A stretch of 21,167 nucleotides of DNA from a virus: IMG/VR virus record IMGVR_UViG_3300011115_000321, positions 1 through 21,167 of that record. One strand, 5' to 3'. Numbering within the stretch: position 1 is the stretch's first letter; every line of letters starts with the position of its first letter. This document shows, in pieces, positions 14,271 to 21,164 of this stretch. Made by a program: the position numbers and the translations under genes. Below the pieces are notes generated by a model. That model had not been told where the DNA came from. It searched no databases and was given only the letters and a program-made list of their open reading frames with translations.

Positions 14271-14498
14271 TTATGAGTTGTGCTTTTGCTCCCACTTCAA
14301 CTGATCTAGGTGTTTTTTCTCGAACCTTCCATGCTCTGATGGAAAAGAACCAGACCACCCTTCTAGTTTGAAGTTTGGAGCAGAAAGAATGCGGTTGGCT
14401 GTTTCACCACATTCACACCTAAAACTGATCGACTCATAATCAGTCAGTCTTTCGGTTTTATGCCCGTTTGCACAGGCAAAATCAAACATTCTTTTCAT
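14271..14498 (-). CDS. Small zinc-ribbon-like protein
   Basis: This 75-aa protein opens MKRMFDFACANGHKTERLTD and continues with FRCECGETANRIL. C9 and H13 (CANGH) and C28 and C30 (CEC) look like the two knuckles of a small zinc ribbon of FmdB type, although the first pair is CxxxH and the second CxC instead of the usual CxxC. The C-terminal half is polar (HGRFEKKHLDQLKWEQKH). GAGGAACTCA precedes the ATG, and the gene overlaps the end of the upstream 79-aa gene by 17 bases. Small zinc-ribbon genes are common in phage head modules; the role is not known. The metal site is an inference from residues. Confidence 0.6.
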   Translation of the reverse strand: MKRMFDFACANGHKTERLTDYESISFRCECGETANRILSAPNFKLEGWSGSFPSEHGRFEKKHLDQLKWEQKHNS

Positions 14499-14721
14499 TG
14501 AGTTCCTCGTATGCTCTCTCGCTTGCCTCTTTCAAGGTTTTCAGCCAAGTTAGTATAGAAAGTTCACCTTTTTTGAATTGTAGGCTTTGTTCATCAGAAA
14601 TCACAGATATATTATTCAAGGATGCAATCATGGTGTCAATATCCTCCACCAAGTCTTTCCACCCATCACTTCCCATCATTGAGAAGCGATCTTCATAATA
14701 TTTCTGGAGTTCTGGGGTCAT
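14482..14721 (-). CDS. Small helical protein, unknown function
   Basis: This 79-aa acidic protein is predicted almost all helical: MTPELQKYYEDRFSMMGSDG, then WKDLVEDIDTMIASLNNI, then ELSILTWLKTLKEASERAYE. It has no cysteines, no membrane helix and no signal. I recall similar proteins between portal and scaffold genes in phages with this gene order, always of unknown function. It begins in a TAATG overlap with the fibre/S74 gene and overlaps the zinc-ribbon gene by 17 bases. Helical amphipathic packing suggests a protein partner, perhaps in head assembly. Confidence 0.6.
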   Translation of the reverse strand: MTPELQKYYEDRFSMMGSDGWKDLVEDIDTMIASLNNISVISDEQSLQFKKGELSILTWLKTLKEASERAYEELNEKNV

Positions 14722-15575
14722 TAAGCACCTTTAAGCGCGGCTACATCGGATTGCAGTTGGGTTATCAGGGCTTGTTGTTCTTGAATTGCCGCCGTCAGAG
14801 TTGCAACCAAAAATGATGTGTCAATGCCTTGCGGTTTTATATTTCCATCAGCATCCACTGCGTCTTTTTCGCCAGTAACACACTCAGGAACAATGGCTTG
14901 CAATTCGTGGGCAATAAATCCCTGACTTTCTAAGCCGTTTACCTTCCACTTGTAGGTAACTGGCTTGAGTGCCGCAACTTTGGCAAGCGCACCCGTCATG
15001 GGGGAGATACTTTCTTTTAGGCGATAATCAGACGATGTTGCATAAGTAGTTGTAGAACCACTTGTTTGAATTGCCCCAACATTTCCATTACCATTTATAA
15101 AAAGCAGCATATTAAAAGTGCTAGTAGAAGTACCTGCGCTAATAATATTTGCATAACTAAGCATATTGGTAGATATTTGTACGCCCCTTACGGTTGAAGA
15201 TACCTCACTTGTAGCCCCGAACAGAAAATTCGTACCATCAAACACCAACGCAGTGCCCGTGGTCAGCACCTTTGAGCCATTGAGATAGGCCACACCATTG
15301 GCTGTGCCGCCATTGTGAGTAATAGTCGATGATGTAGTTAGGGTGGTTACAGATGCAGTACTTGGAGTAGTTGCCCCCAAAGTACCATTCATTGCCGCAC
15401 CTGTTAGCGTCTTATTGGTCAGCGTGTCAGTTGTTGCCTTACCAACCAAAGTGTCAGTAGCCGCAGGAAGCGTCAAAGTGGTAGTACCAGCCACCGCAGT
15501 TGCAGTGACTGTAGTTGTCCCTGATGTGGTTCCAGCAAGAACAAGTGTTCCAGAACCTAGTGTTGAGGTTGCCAT
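14721..15575 (-). CDS. Fibre protein with C-terminal S74 self-cleaving chaperone domain
   Basis: This 284-aa protein has a Thr/Ala/Gly-rich beta fibre part (to about 180) and a C-terminal Peptidase_S74 domain (about 181-284). In S74 proteins such as phage endosialidase, the domain acts as an intramolecular chaperone that trimerises the fibre and is then cut off. Here S182 opens the SDYRLK motif (with K187), the likely Ser/Lys pair; cleavage would be just before S182. LKPVTYKWK, GFIAHELQAIVPECVTG and the C-terminal helix EQQALITQLQSDVAALKGA follow, as is usual. The short fibre part has tandem short repeats (TTSGTTTVTATA). The start has AGGAAAATT before it, nine bases after the collagen-like fibre gene, so the two proteins may form one fibre. 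Its position among head genes is unusual. Confidence 0.85.
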   Translation of the reverse strand: MATSTLGSGTLVLAGTTSGTTTVTATAVAGTTTLTLPAATDTLVGKATTDTLTNKTLTGAAMNGTLGATTPSTASVTTLTTSSTITHNGGTANGVAYLNGSKVLTTGTALVFDGTNFLFGATSEVSSTVRGVQISTNMLSYANIISAGTSTSTFNMLLFINGNGNVGAIQTSGSTTTYATSSDYRLKESISPMTGALAKVAALKPVTYKWKVNGLESQGFIAHELQAIVPECVTGEKDAVDADGNIKPQGIDTSFLVATLTAAIQEQQALITQLQSDVAALKGA

Positions 15576-15584
15576 AATTTTCCT

Positions 15585-16958
15585 TTAAGGTGTTCCATTG
15601 GAGACAATGTTTGCAGAAGAGGTAATCAATCCAGTTGAAGACATTGATGCAATTGTCGTTGCCCCATACTTGAATATCAACTTTCCACCACTTTCTTCAA
15701 TTGTGAAGTTTGTAGTCAAGAGTTTAGGTGTTGATGCCGCAGTTCCAGTAGTGTTCTGGTTGAATGTTGGGAATGAAGTTAAAGATGCCGCTGATCCCGT
15801 GGGAGCCAACACATCAGTACCAATCGCCAATCCAAGGTTTGTTCTGGCCCCAGAGGTAGTAGTTGCACCTGTACCACCATTCAAAACCGCAACAGTACCC
15901 GTCACATTAGATGCTGTGCCTGTGGTGTTCTGGTTGAAAGTAGGGAAAGAAGTTAGGCTTGCAGCAGAGCCACTTGGAGACAGAACATCTGTTCCTATGA
16001 CCAACCCTAGATTTGTTCTGGCATCACCAGCAGTAGATGCGCCCGTACCACCATCAGCAACTGCCAAATCTGTGATACCTGTAATTGAACCACCAGTAAT
16101 AGAAACATTGCTTGCCGCTTGAGTAGCAATTGTCCCAAGACCACCAATATCAGCAGTGGTCAGAGTAATAGCGCCAGTGCGACCTGCAACTGAAATAATT
16201 AAGTTGGTCTGGTCAATCTTTTGCCAAGCAGTGCCGTTGTAGATTGCCCAATCCCCTGTCACCCAATCAGTGATGCCATTGAGGTTGGTTGAGCCAGAAA
16301 CACTGACAACATAGTAATAGTTGCTTGTGCCTGAACTTGATGTAAGCGTAGGCGTGTTTGTGGATGCGTTCCAGGTTCCCTGATAGCTTAAACCACCGCT
16401 GATAGCACTGATTTGAGCCTGAAGGCTTGTCAGAGTATCAAGTACAGACTGAGAAGTACCGCCACCATTGGTAATAACTTTGATGCGTTCAGCAACATCA
16501 AAAGGAACAACCTCACCAACATTAATCTCACGACCATCATCAAGAGTGATGACAAGGCTACCATCAAAATCAATGCGAGCAGAGGCAACACCAGTGCCGT
16601 CAGAACCATCAACTCCATCACGCCCAGGAACACCATCTCGTCCTGCTGGCCCCGTTGATCCTGCTGGCCCTTGCTTGCCATCTCGTCCATCTTTTCCATT
16701 CTTGCCATCCTGTCCATCTTGTACAGAGGCAACTTTGCTCTGAATCTCGCCATTCAATTGAGCAAACTTTTGCTCCATGTCTGACTTGATCTTCTTCAAG
16801 CCTTGGATAACAAGTTCAGCACCCTTGCCAATAGACTCGCTCTTAGCCTTGGCAATCTTCTCAGCGGCAGACTGTTGCAAAGCAGTAATGATCTCCATCT
16901 GCTGTTCAGCAGAGATTCCATCAATTCCTAGCTTACGCTCAAGATCAGCAATGTCCAT
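15585..16958 (-). CDS. Collagen-like fibre protein, head-module located
   Basis: This 457-aa protein is a trimeric fibre candidate. Residues 1-80 form a charged helical part (DLERKLGIDGISAEQQMEII, then a Lys/Ser/Gln helix). Residues 82-123 are 14 Gly-X-Y triplets (GKDGRDG, GPAG, GRDGVPGRDG), a collagen-like segment. A beta region follows, with two nearly identical 47-residue repeats at 303-349 and 361-407 (start GGTGA, end FNQNTTGTA, period 58 residues). The end resembles that of the short tail-fibre anchor (NIVSNGTP). No receptor-binding or depolymerase domain is visible. It starts immediately after the portal stop and is followed by the S74 fibre gene. Between portal and scaffold one does not expect a tail fibre, so a head or neck fibre is possible. 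Confidence 0.8.
   Translation of the reverse strand: MDIADLERKLGIDGISAEQQMEIITALQQSAAEKIAKAKSESIGKGAELVIQGLKKIKSDMEQKFAQLNGEIQSKVASVQDGQDGKNGKDGRDGKQGPAGSTGPAGRDGVPGRDGVDGSDGTGVASARIDFDGSLVITLDDGREINVGEVVPFDVAERIKVITNGGGTSQSVLDTLTSLQAQISAISGGLSYQGTWNASTNTPTLTSSSGTSNYYYVVSVSGSTNLNGITDWVTGDWAIYNGTAWQKIDQTNLIISVAGRTGAITLTTADIGGLGTIATQAASNVSITGGSITGITDLAVADGGTGASTAGDARTNLGLVIGTDVLSPSGSAASLTSFPTFNQNTTGTASNVTGTVAVLNGGTGATTTSGARTNLGLAIGTDVLAPTGSAASLTSFPTFNQNTTGTAASTPKLLTTNFTIEESGGKLIFKYGATTIASMSSTGLITSSANIVSNGTP
15738..16052 (-). repeat. Two-copy 141-bp repeat within the fibre gene
   Basis: Positions 15912-16052 and 15738-15878 encode the two nearly identical 47-residue fibre repeats (residues 303-349 and 361-407), 174 bases apart and separated by an 11-residue linker. 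The copies differ at a handful of residues. Confidence 0.8.
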
Positions 16959-19019
16959 TTAAGTCAATTCCCTAGAAAGACGATTGAGAAACTCATCTTC
17001 AACGCTCGACATTTTGCCCTTCTTGTCTGCCATTTGCAACTCGACAATCTTGGACTTGTTCTTAATGTCAGCTTCTTTCAGCATCAATTCAGCAATCTTA
17101 ACCCGCTTGTCGAACTCTTTTGAACCAGCATCATCTTGGTTTGGCAGGTTCTTGGTCATTGCCGCCATGTTCTTGGCTTGCACTTCTTGGGGCATCAACT
17201 GTGCCTCAATCGACAACTTCTGTGCTTCTGCCCGATTCTGTTCAGCTTGAGTCGTATTAACAGCAATCTGAGCCTGTGCAGCTTGCATAGCCAACTGCTG
17301 TTGCATTTGTTGCATTTGCTCTGCTTGCGGGTTAGGTTGGCTCATCTTGTCCAACTGTTCCATCAGTTCATAGCGGTTGGTCAATGAAGAATTAGCCAAA
17401 ACACCCTTCAGAATCAGTGGCAACACAGGGGTGTTAGGGCCAAGGGTCTGGAGCAAGCCAATGAACATCTGTTGCTCATGCTCACGGGCAATGATGCCAA
17501 GGGTGGCAGTAGGAATGAAGGTCATGTCCACAGAAGGGTAACGCTCTGGGTCAAACTGCATATACCTGAAAGCCGCCTTCTGGATGAAGGGAATCAGGAA
17601 GTCTTCTTGGAAGTTCACTAGAGTACGCTTGTACTTCTTGATGATGGTGGCAACTGCCATAGACATACCGCCTTGGCCCATGTCTCTAGCACCAGCACTG
17701 ACCATGCCTTGAGAATCCAAAGTTCCCGTGGATTGCAGGAGCATACGCTCAAAATCCTTGGCAGTTGCTAGGTTGTTGCCATCAGTCTGCCCAAACTTGA
17801 AGGGATACAGAATCTCTGAAGGTGCGCCATTGGTAAGAATGGCTTTCCCAGGCTTGACTTCAAACTTAGCCCCACGGGGCAGACGGGTTGCATCCATTGC
17901 AATCATGGGGCTGGTGGTCAGCGCCAATGAATCCAAGTGAGAACGAATCTGAGCATCAATAGCCTTTTGCATATTGAAGGCTTTTTCCACTGTGCCACGC
18001 CCAAGCAGACGATTGGGAACAGTGTCATCTTGGTAGGTCAGAACAGGGCGATCCTTCATCATGTAAGGATTTGCCTCTGCTTTGAGCAACTGCCCATCGT
18101 TGGCAATTACGACAATGGCCTCAACCATGTCTGAATATTCTTCAGCAGCGGAACTCTCAGGGAACAAGTCAACAATGTTCTTGTTTTCTTCAAGGTTCTC
18201 AAGATACTCACGGGGAACCAGACCATAGTAAGTCAGCAACAATACCTTTTCATCCTGGTACTGGCTTACCTCTTGGGTGGGTTCTAGGTCAGTGTCTTCA
18301 TAGGTGGGCGTAATGTCTACTTTGCGATAGATGCCACGCTCAATGCCTTCAACAATCTTATGAATAGAAATGTATTTCTCAATTGCCACCCCCATACAGT
18401 CATCAACTGAGGTTCCATTGGGGTCGAAAAGGAAGTTTTTTGGATTAACAGGGGAAATCTTGACTGAAATCCTGTCTTTTTCCACTACGCCAATGGCGGC
18501 TTGTCCCATTTGCCCAGGAATTGCCTGAGTAGAGGGTACAAACTGCTTTTCAGTCTTAACGACAATCTCGCCAATGCCTGTTCCATAAATCTCTGCCATC
18601 AACTCAATGGCATCAATGGATTTACGAATCTTGTCCCGCTTGAAATCCTCCATCAACTGGGCTTTTAGGACTCCAACATCAATGGGGTTGTTGTTCACAT
18701 CCCGAATATCATCTTGAATGTCAAAGAACTCGCCTTGACCAAAGATGGCTTCCATGATCTCAGCATGGCGAGTCTCTACAGCTTGTTGGGTGGCAGGGGT
18801 TACGATGCGTGAACGCTCAGACTCACGGGTCTTGTCTTCAGATGCCCACTGTCCACGAAAGATTCGCTCGTATTCAAGCCAATCTGGGAGGAAGTTGGTA
18901 TCTCTGTAGTCACGCCAGCGGTTGCAATGGTCAGTAACAAAATCAGTCAGTTCTTTATCAGCCTCAGTAGGCTCATAAAACTCATTTTGCTCTAGCTTTT
19001 CTTGCTTATCTGTTGCCAT
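16959..19019 (-). CDS. Portal protein
   Basis: The portal forms the twelve-subunit ring at the head vertex through which DNA enters. I start it at the ATG at 19019, giving 686 aa beginning MATDKQEKLEQNEF, because it forms a TAATG overlap with the terminase stop and has CGGGGGTT upstream; an earlier in-frame ATG at 19052 lies inside the terminase gene. The N-terminal part carries WRDYRDTNFLPDWLEYERIF and SRIVTPATQQAVETRHAEIM (about 70-95), typical of portals of short-tailed phages. Other blocks are NPKNFLFDPN and AGARDMGQGGMSMAVATIIK. The C-terminus is a long Gln/Ala-rich helix (about 560-640, QMQQMQQQLAMQAAQAQ), comparable to the portal barrel of P22. Length fits a P22-type portal. It follows the large terminase and its stop directly abuts the fibre ATG. 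Confidence 0.9.
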   Translation of the reverse strand: MATDKQEKLEQNEFYEPTEADKELTDFVTDHCNRWRDYRDTNFLPDWLEYERIFRGQWASEDKTRESERSRIVTPATQQAVETRHAEIMEAIFGQGEFFDIQDDIRDVNNNPIDVGVLKAQLMEDFKRDKIRKSIDAIELMAEIYGTGIGEIVVKTEKQFVPSTQAIPGQMGQAAIGVVEKDRISVKISPVNPKNFLFDPNGTSVDDCMGVAIEKYISIHKIVEGIERGIYRKVDITPTYEDTDLEPTQEVSQYQDEKVLLLTYYGLVPREYLENLEENKNIVDLFPESSAAEEYSDMVEAIVVIANDGQLLKAEANPYMMKDRPVLTYQDDTVPNRLLGRGTVEKAFNMQKAIDAQIRSHLDSLALTTSPMIAMDATRLPRGAKFEVKPGKAILTNGAPSEILYPFKFGQTDGNNLATAKDFERMLLQSTGTLDSQGMVSAGARDMGQGGMSMAVATIIKKYKRTLVNFQEDFLIPFIQKAAFRYMQFDPERYPSVDMTFIPTATLGIIAREHEQQMFIGLLQTLGPNTPVLPLILKGVLANSSLTNRYELMEQLDKMSQPNPQAEQMQQMQQQLAMQAAQAQIAVNTTQAEQNRAEAQKLSIEAQLMPQEVQAKNMAAMTKNLPNQDDAGSKEFDKRVKIAELMLKEADIKNKSKIVELQMADKKGKMSSVEDEFLNRLSRELT

Positions 19020-20278
19020 TAAACCCCCGATATGATGTCTACAGGCTCCCACTCTTCATCTTCTTCGGCCTCAAAGTAAGATGTTACAGCCAATTGATCG
19101 ATATAACTCAAAGCATCGGGCAAGTCATCATGTACGCCATTGGCAGGAAACATCAAGAGTTGATCGGTGAATTCATCCCAATCTTCTTCAGAGTTCAGCA
19201 CAATTCGCCCATGCTCAAACCGCCCTTGGAGACTCCAGATGATTCTGTCTGTCTTTTTCCTGTTGCCATGCGTTAGGTCAACTATGTGCGAATATACATT
19301 ATTTTTCCGCATCAGGTCACTGAGGTAGGGCAAAACAGCGTTTTTAAGTGCCCCACGCTCGATTCCAACCGAAATTGGCCTGTAATCCCGCATCTTCATC
19401 AGGATTTTGGCAGCAGTTTCCCGAATGTCCCACCGCCCATGGTCAATCTCTTTGACAAACCACTTGCCATCATCAGTGACTTTGACCACTGCAATGGCAC
19501 TCTCATCTAGTCTTTTTTTCGCGTTAGCAGCTTGTTTAGCCACTTCTTCAAATCCTGCCAAGTCGATTGCAATGAAGTAACTACCATACTCAGGTTCCAC
19601 ACCATATTTGATCCAATCTTCTTTAAAAACATCGCTTCCTGCGTTGTCAAAGGACGCTAGATATTCCTGCTTGAAAGCAAAGGATGACAGCGTTTTCTTG
19701 GCAGACTCAATCTCAGTTGGGTCTATCAATGGGTTGTCTTGGGTTGTGAAGTGCCAAGACTTCCAATCAGGATCAGTCTCCTCTTGGCCCATCTTGAACA
19801 GATCATAGAACCAGTTTCGCCCCTTGGGAGTGCCGATGAATATGGCTCTGCCCTTTTTGTCTGACAAAGAAGCCCTGATAACCTGCTCCCAGGCTTCAGG
19901 CTTAATGTCCGCAACCTCGTCTAGCACCGCATAGGTCAGGGACACACCCCGCAGGGTATCTGGTCTATCAGCACCACGAACATAAATCTTTGCACCATTT
20001 ATCATGGTGATATCCATATTGTTGATGTGACTGTTTTGGATAACATCCCGTCCAATCTCTAACAGCACATCCCAAATGATCTGTCTTGCCTGACCATTGG
20101 TGGGCGCAACATAGAGAACTGCACTTCCTGCTGGGCAACGCAATGCTTCAATAATTAGCGTAGTAGCCGCTAACCTAGACTTACCACAACGCCGACCAGC
20201 AGCCACAACCTTAAACCTTGTTTTGTCAGCAAAGACTGTTTGTTGCCAAGGCAGGAGTGAGAAGTTGAGGTCAGACAT
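19019..20278 (-). CDS. terL: Terminase large subunit
   Basis: This 419-aa protein is the packaging motor and headful or end-cutting nuclease. The ATPase part has Walker A AGRRCGKS (residues 27-34) and Walker B YAVLDE (116-121, D120 E121), with the coupling motif FIGTPKG at 147-153. The RNase H-like nuclease part starts with FIAIDLAG, where D239 is the first metal ligand, and ends with HDDLPDALSY (383-392), which carries the last acidic pair. The C-terminal tail is very acidic (EAEEDEEWE). The start overlaps the small-subunit candidate by eight bases (ATGTCTGA); it lacks a strong ribosome site and probably depends on coupling. The portal starts at its stop. All expected motifs are present. Confidence 0.95.
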   Translation of the reverse strand: MSDLNFSLLPWQQTVFADKTRFKVVAAGRRCGKSRLAATTLIIEALRCPAGSAVLYVAPTNGQARQIIWDVLLEIGRDVIQNSHINNMDITMINGAKIYVRGADRPDTLRGVSLTYAVLDEVADIKPEAWEQVIRASLSDKKGRAIFIGTPKGRNWFYDLFKMGQEETDPDWKSWHFTTQDNPLIDPTEIESAKKTLSSFAFKQEYLASFDNAGSDVFKEDWIKYGVEPEYGSYFIAIDLAGFEEVAKQAANAKKRLDESAIAVVKVTDDGKWFVKEIDHGRWDIRETAAKILMKMRDYRPISVGIERGALKNAVLPYLSDLMRKNNVYSHIVDLTHGNRKKTDRIIWSLQGRFEHGRIVLNSEEDWDEFTDQLLMFPANGVHDDLPDALSYIDQLAVTSYFEAEEDEEWEPVDIISGV

Positions 20279-20663
20279 TTTTTGTTTCTACATCAGTCAC
20301 ATCTTGCAAGGGTTCAATCTCTACGCCACCAATGCCTGTGATGTTGATGGTAACGGCATTCCTTTGCTTGCCTTCTTTCTCAAACAATGACACAGGCAAC
20401 ATCCGATCCATACAGAGTTTGAGCATAGCCGCCTGTGCTGGGTGTTCATCATTCATGGCAATCTCAATTGCTTTGTGAACGACATTGGAACCTGCACTGT
20501 TTATCAGGAGGTCTTTGAGTTCTTTGATGCGCTGAACTTCAGTCTTTGGCAGGAGAGCCGCAGGTCTTTCAGCATAGGTAGACATAGTGAACTTCTTGTT
20601 CACAGCACCTTTGGGGCGACCCTTTTTCTTTAGGTTGTTTGGCAGTGCATCAATCACATTCAT
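20271..20663 (-). CDS. Probable terminase small subunit (first gene of operon)
   Basis: This 130-aa protein is the likely DNA-recognition subunit of packaging. It sits directly upstream of the large terminase and overlaps it by eight bases. The N-terminus is basic and has KKKGRPKGAVNKK (12-24), an AT-hook-like GRPKG core. The centre is helical (RIKELKDLLINSAGSNVVHK, then AIEIAMNDEHPAQAAMLKLC) and ends MDRMLPVSLFEKEGKQRN. A C-terminal strand region (NAVTINITGIGGVEI) follows. There is no clear helix-turn-helix of the classical type. The call rests on position and composition. It is preceded by a sigma70-like promoter, with only a weak ribosome site (GGGTAAAGT before the ATG). Confidence 0.6.
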   Translation of the reverse strand: MNVIDALPNNLKKKGRPKGAVNKKFTMSTYAERPAALLPKTEVQRIKELKDLLINSAGSNVVHKAIEIAMNDEHPAQAAMLKLCMDRMLPVSLFEKEGKQRNAVTINITGIGGVEIEPLQDVTDVETKNV

Positions 20664-20691
20664 ACTTTACCCAGTTATGGAAGTTTGGTGA

Positions 20692-20720
20692 ACTATACAT
20701 TGTTTGACAAGTGGGGTAAA
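20692..20720 (-). promoter_or_regulatory. Candidate sigma70-like promoter for the late operon
   Basis: Reading the minus strand, TTTACC (20720-20715), a 17-base spacer and TATAGT (20697-20692) fit a sigma70-type promoter (4 of 6 and 5 of 6 bases). The predicted RNA start lies about 20 bases before the ATG at 20663, giving a short leader. The -35 box is within GGGTTTACCC, an inverted repeat that could bind a regulator. A single match of this quality is common by chance. Confidence 0.45.
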
Positions 20721-20732
20721 CCCTAGTACATT
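20704..20732 (+). promoter_or_regulatory. Candidate divergent sigma70-like promoter
   Basis: On the plus strand a perfect -35 TTGACA (20704-20709) is followed after 17 bases by TACATT (20727-20732, 4 of 6). It overlaps the opposite promoter completely. It points away from all genes of the window and would read through the leader into sequence to the right of 21167. Confidence 0.4.
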
Positions 20733-20794
20733 CTTCACGGGGCCATCACCCAGCCCTCTATGCGGTGGAACCGACCAATTAGGATAATCGTAGC

Positions 20795-20808
20795 GAGTCA
20801 GGCGACTC
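20795..20808. repeat. Inverted repeat GAGTC-AGGC-GACTC
   Basis: Perfect five-base arms around a four-base loop in the leader region. Could be a small hairpin or a protein site; no link to a gene is visible. Confidence 0.5.
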
Positions 20809-20891
20809 TTAAGTAGCCCCCCATCATTCGGGATGAATCATGGCAAGGTGAACAGGAAATGTAGTCTGAGCCACTTGTCTGACAAACAAGA

Positions 20892-20908
20892 TACTGGTTA
20901 GCTTAGAT
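20892..20908. repeat. Diverged single copy of the array motif
   Basis: TACTGGTTAGCTTAGAT matches the middle array copy (TACTGGCTAACTTAGAT, 21123-21139) at 15 of 17 bases. The offset of 231 bases is not a multiple of 26, so it is separate from the array. Confidence 0.5.
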
Positions 20909-20922
20909 AAACAAGAGGTTCA

Positions 20923-20936
20923 CTTCTGAAAAGAAG
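20923..20936 (+). repeat. Hairpin with GAAA tetraloop
   Basis: CTTCT-GAAA-AGAAG: perfect five-pair stem closed by a GNRA-type tetraloop when read on the plus strand. Supports the possibility that plus-strand RNA is made here, without showing it. Confidence 0.45.
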
Positions 20937-20946
20937 ACTAACCCTC

Positions 20947-20985
20947 ACGGGTGCCTGAACTCGTCTATACCCTACCACCACCCGT
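20947..20985. repeat. Seven-base inverted repeat with overlapping local hairpin
   Basis: ACGGGTG (20947-20953) pairs with CACCCGT (20979-20985) across a 25-base loop. A local stem ACCC-TCAC-GGGT (20941-20952) uses some of the same bases, so the two structures exclude each other. Confidence 0.45.
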
Positions 20986-21091
20986 CTGTAGCACCTTCTT
21001 CCTTCCCAACAAAAGGCTAATTTGGCTTTTCTTGTGGATAGGAGGCACCACAAAATCTCTCACACCACGACCACCCCCTCCCCCCTACGAA

Positions 21092-21164
21092 GTAAGCACA
21101 CACTAACTAAAGGCTAAGTAAGTACTGGCTAACTTAGATGTTAGTGAGTACACGCTAACTTATA
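21092..21164. repeat. Iteron-like direct repeat array, 26-bp period
   Basis: Three copies of a 19-21-base motif start at 21092, 21118 and 21144, exactly 26 bases apart: GTAAGCACACACTAACTAA, GTAAGTACTGGCTAACTTA and GTGAGTACACGCTAACTTA. Shared core: GT-R-AG-Y-AC, two or three variable bases, then CTAACT. The next copy would start at 21170, beyond the window, so the array may be longer. Spacing near two and a half helical turns and repeated half-sites suggest binding of a phage protein. Confidence 0.7.

Noticed and set aside
15598-16122. Long plus-strand open frame (174 codons) opposite the fibre gene
   Set aside because: It mirrors the repetitive, stop-poor codons of the fibre gene on the other strand; no ribosome site, low-complexity product, wrong strand for the operon.
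164-20663. Lysogeny genes, insertion sequences, anti-defence or toxin genes
   Set aside because: None seen; every minus-strand gene fits the virion operon, and there are no transposase motifs, terminal inverted repeats or attachment-site signs in the window.
20698-20700. Minus-strand 16-codon frame from the ATG at 20700, ahead of the small terminase gene
   Set aside because: Its ATG lies at the -10 edge, upstream of the predicted RNA start, and it overlaps the terminase start out of frame; not supported.
20740-21000. tRNA or other known RNA gene in the leader
   Set aside because: A CGGT-GGA-ACCG hairpin and other short stems occur, but no T-arm or anticodon arm in the right arrangement, and no CCA-type acceptor pairing.
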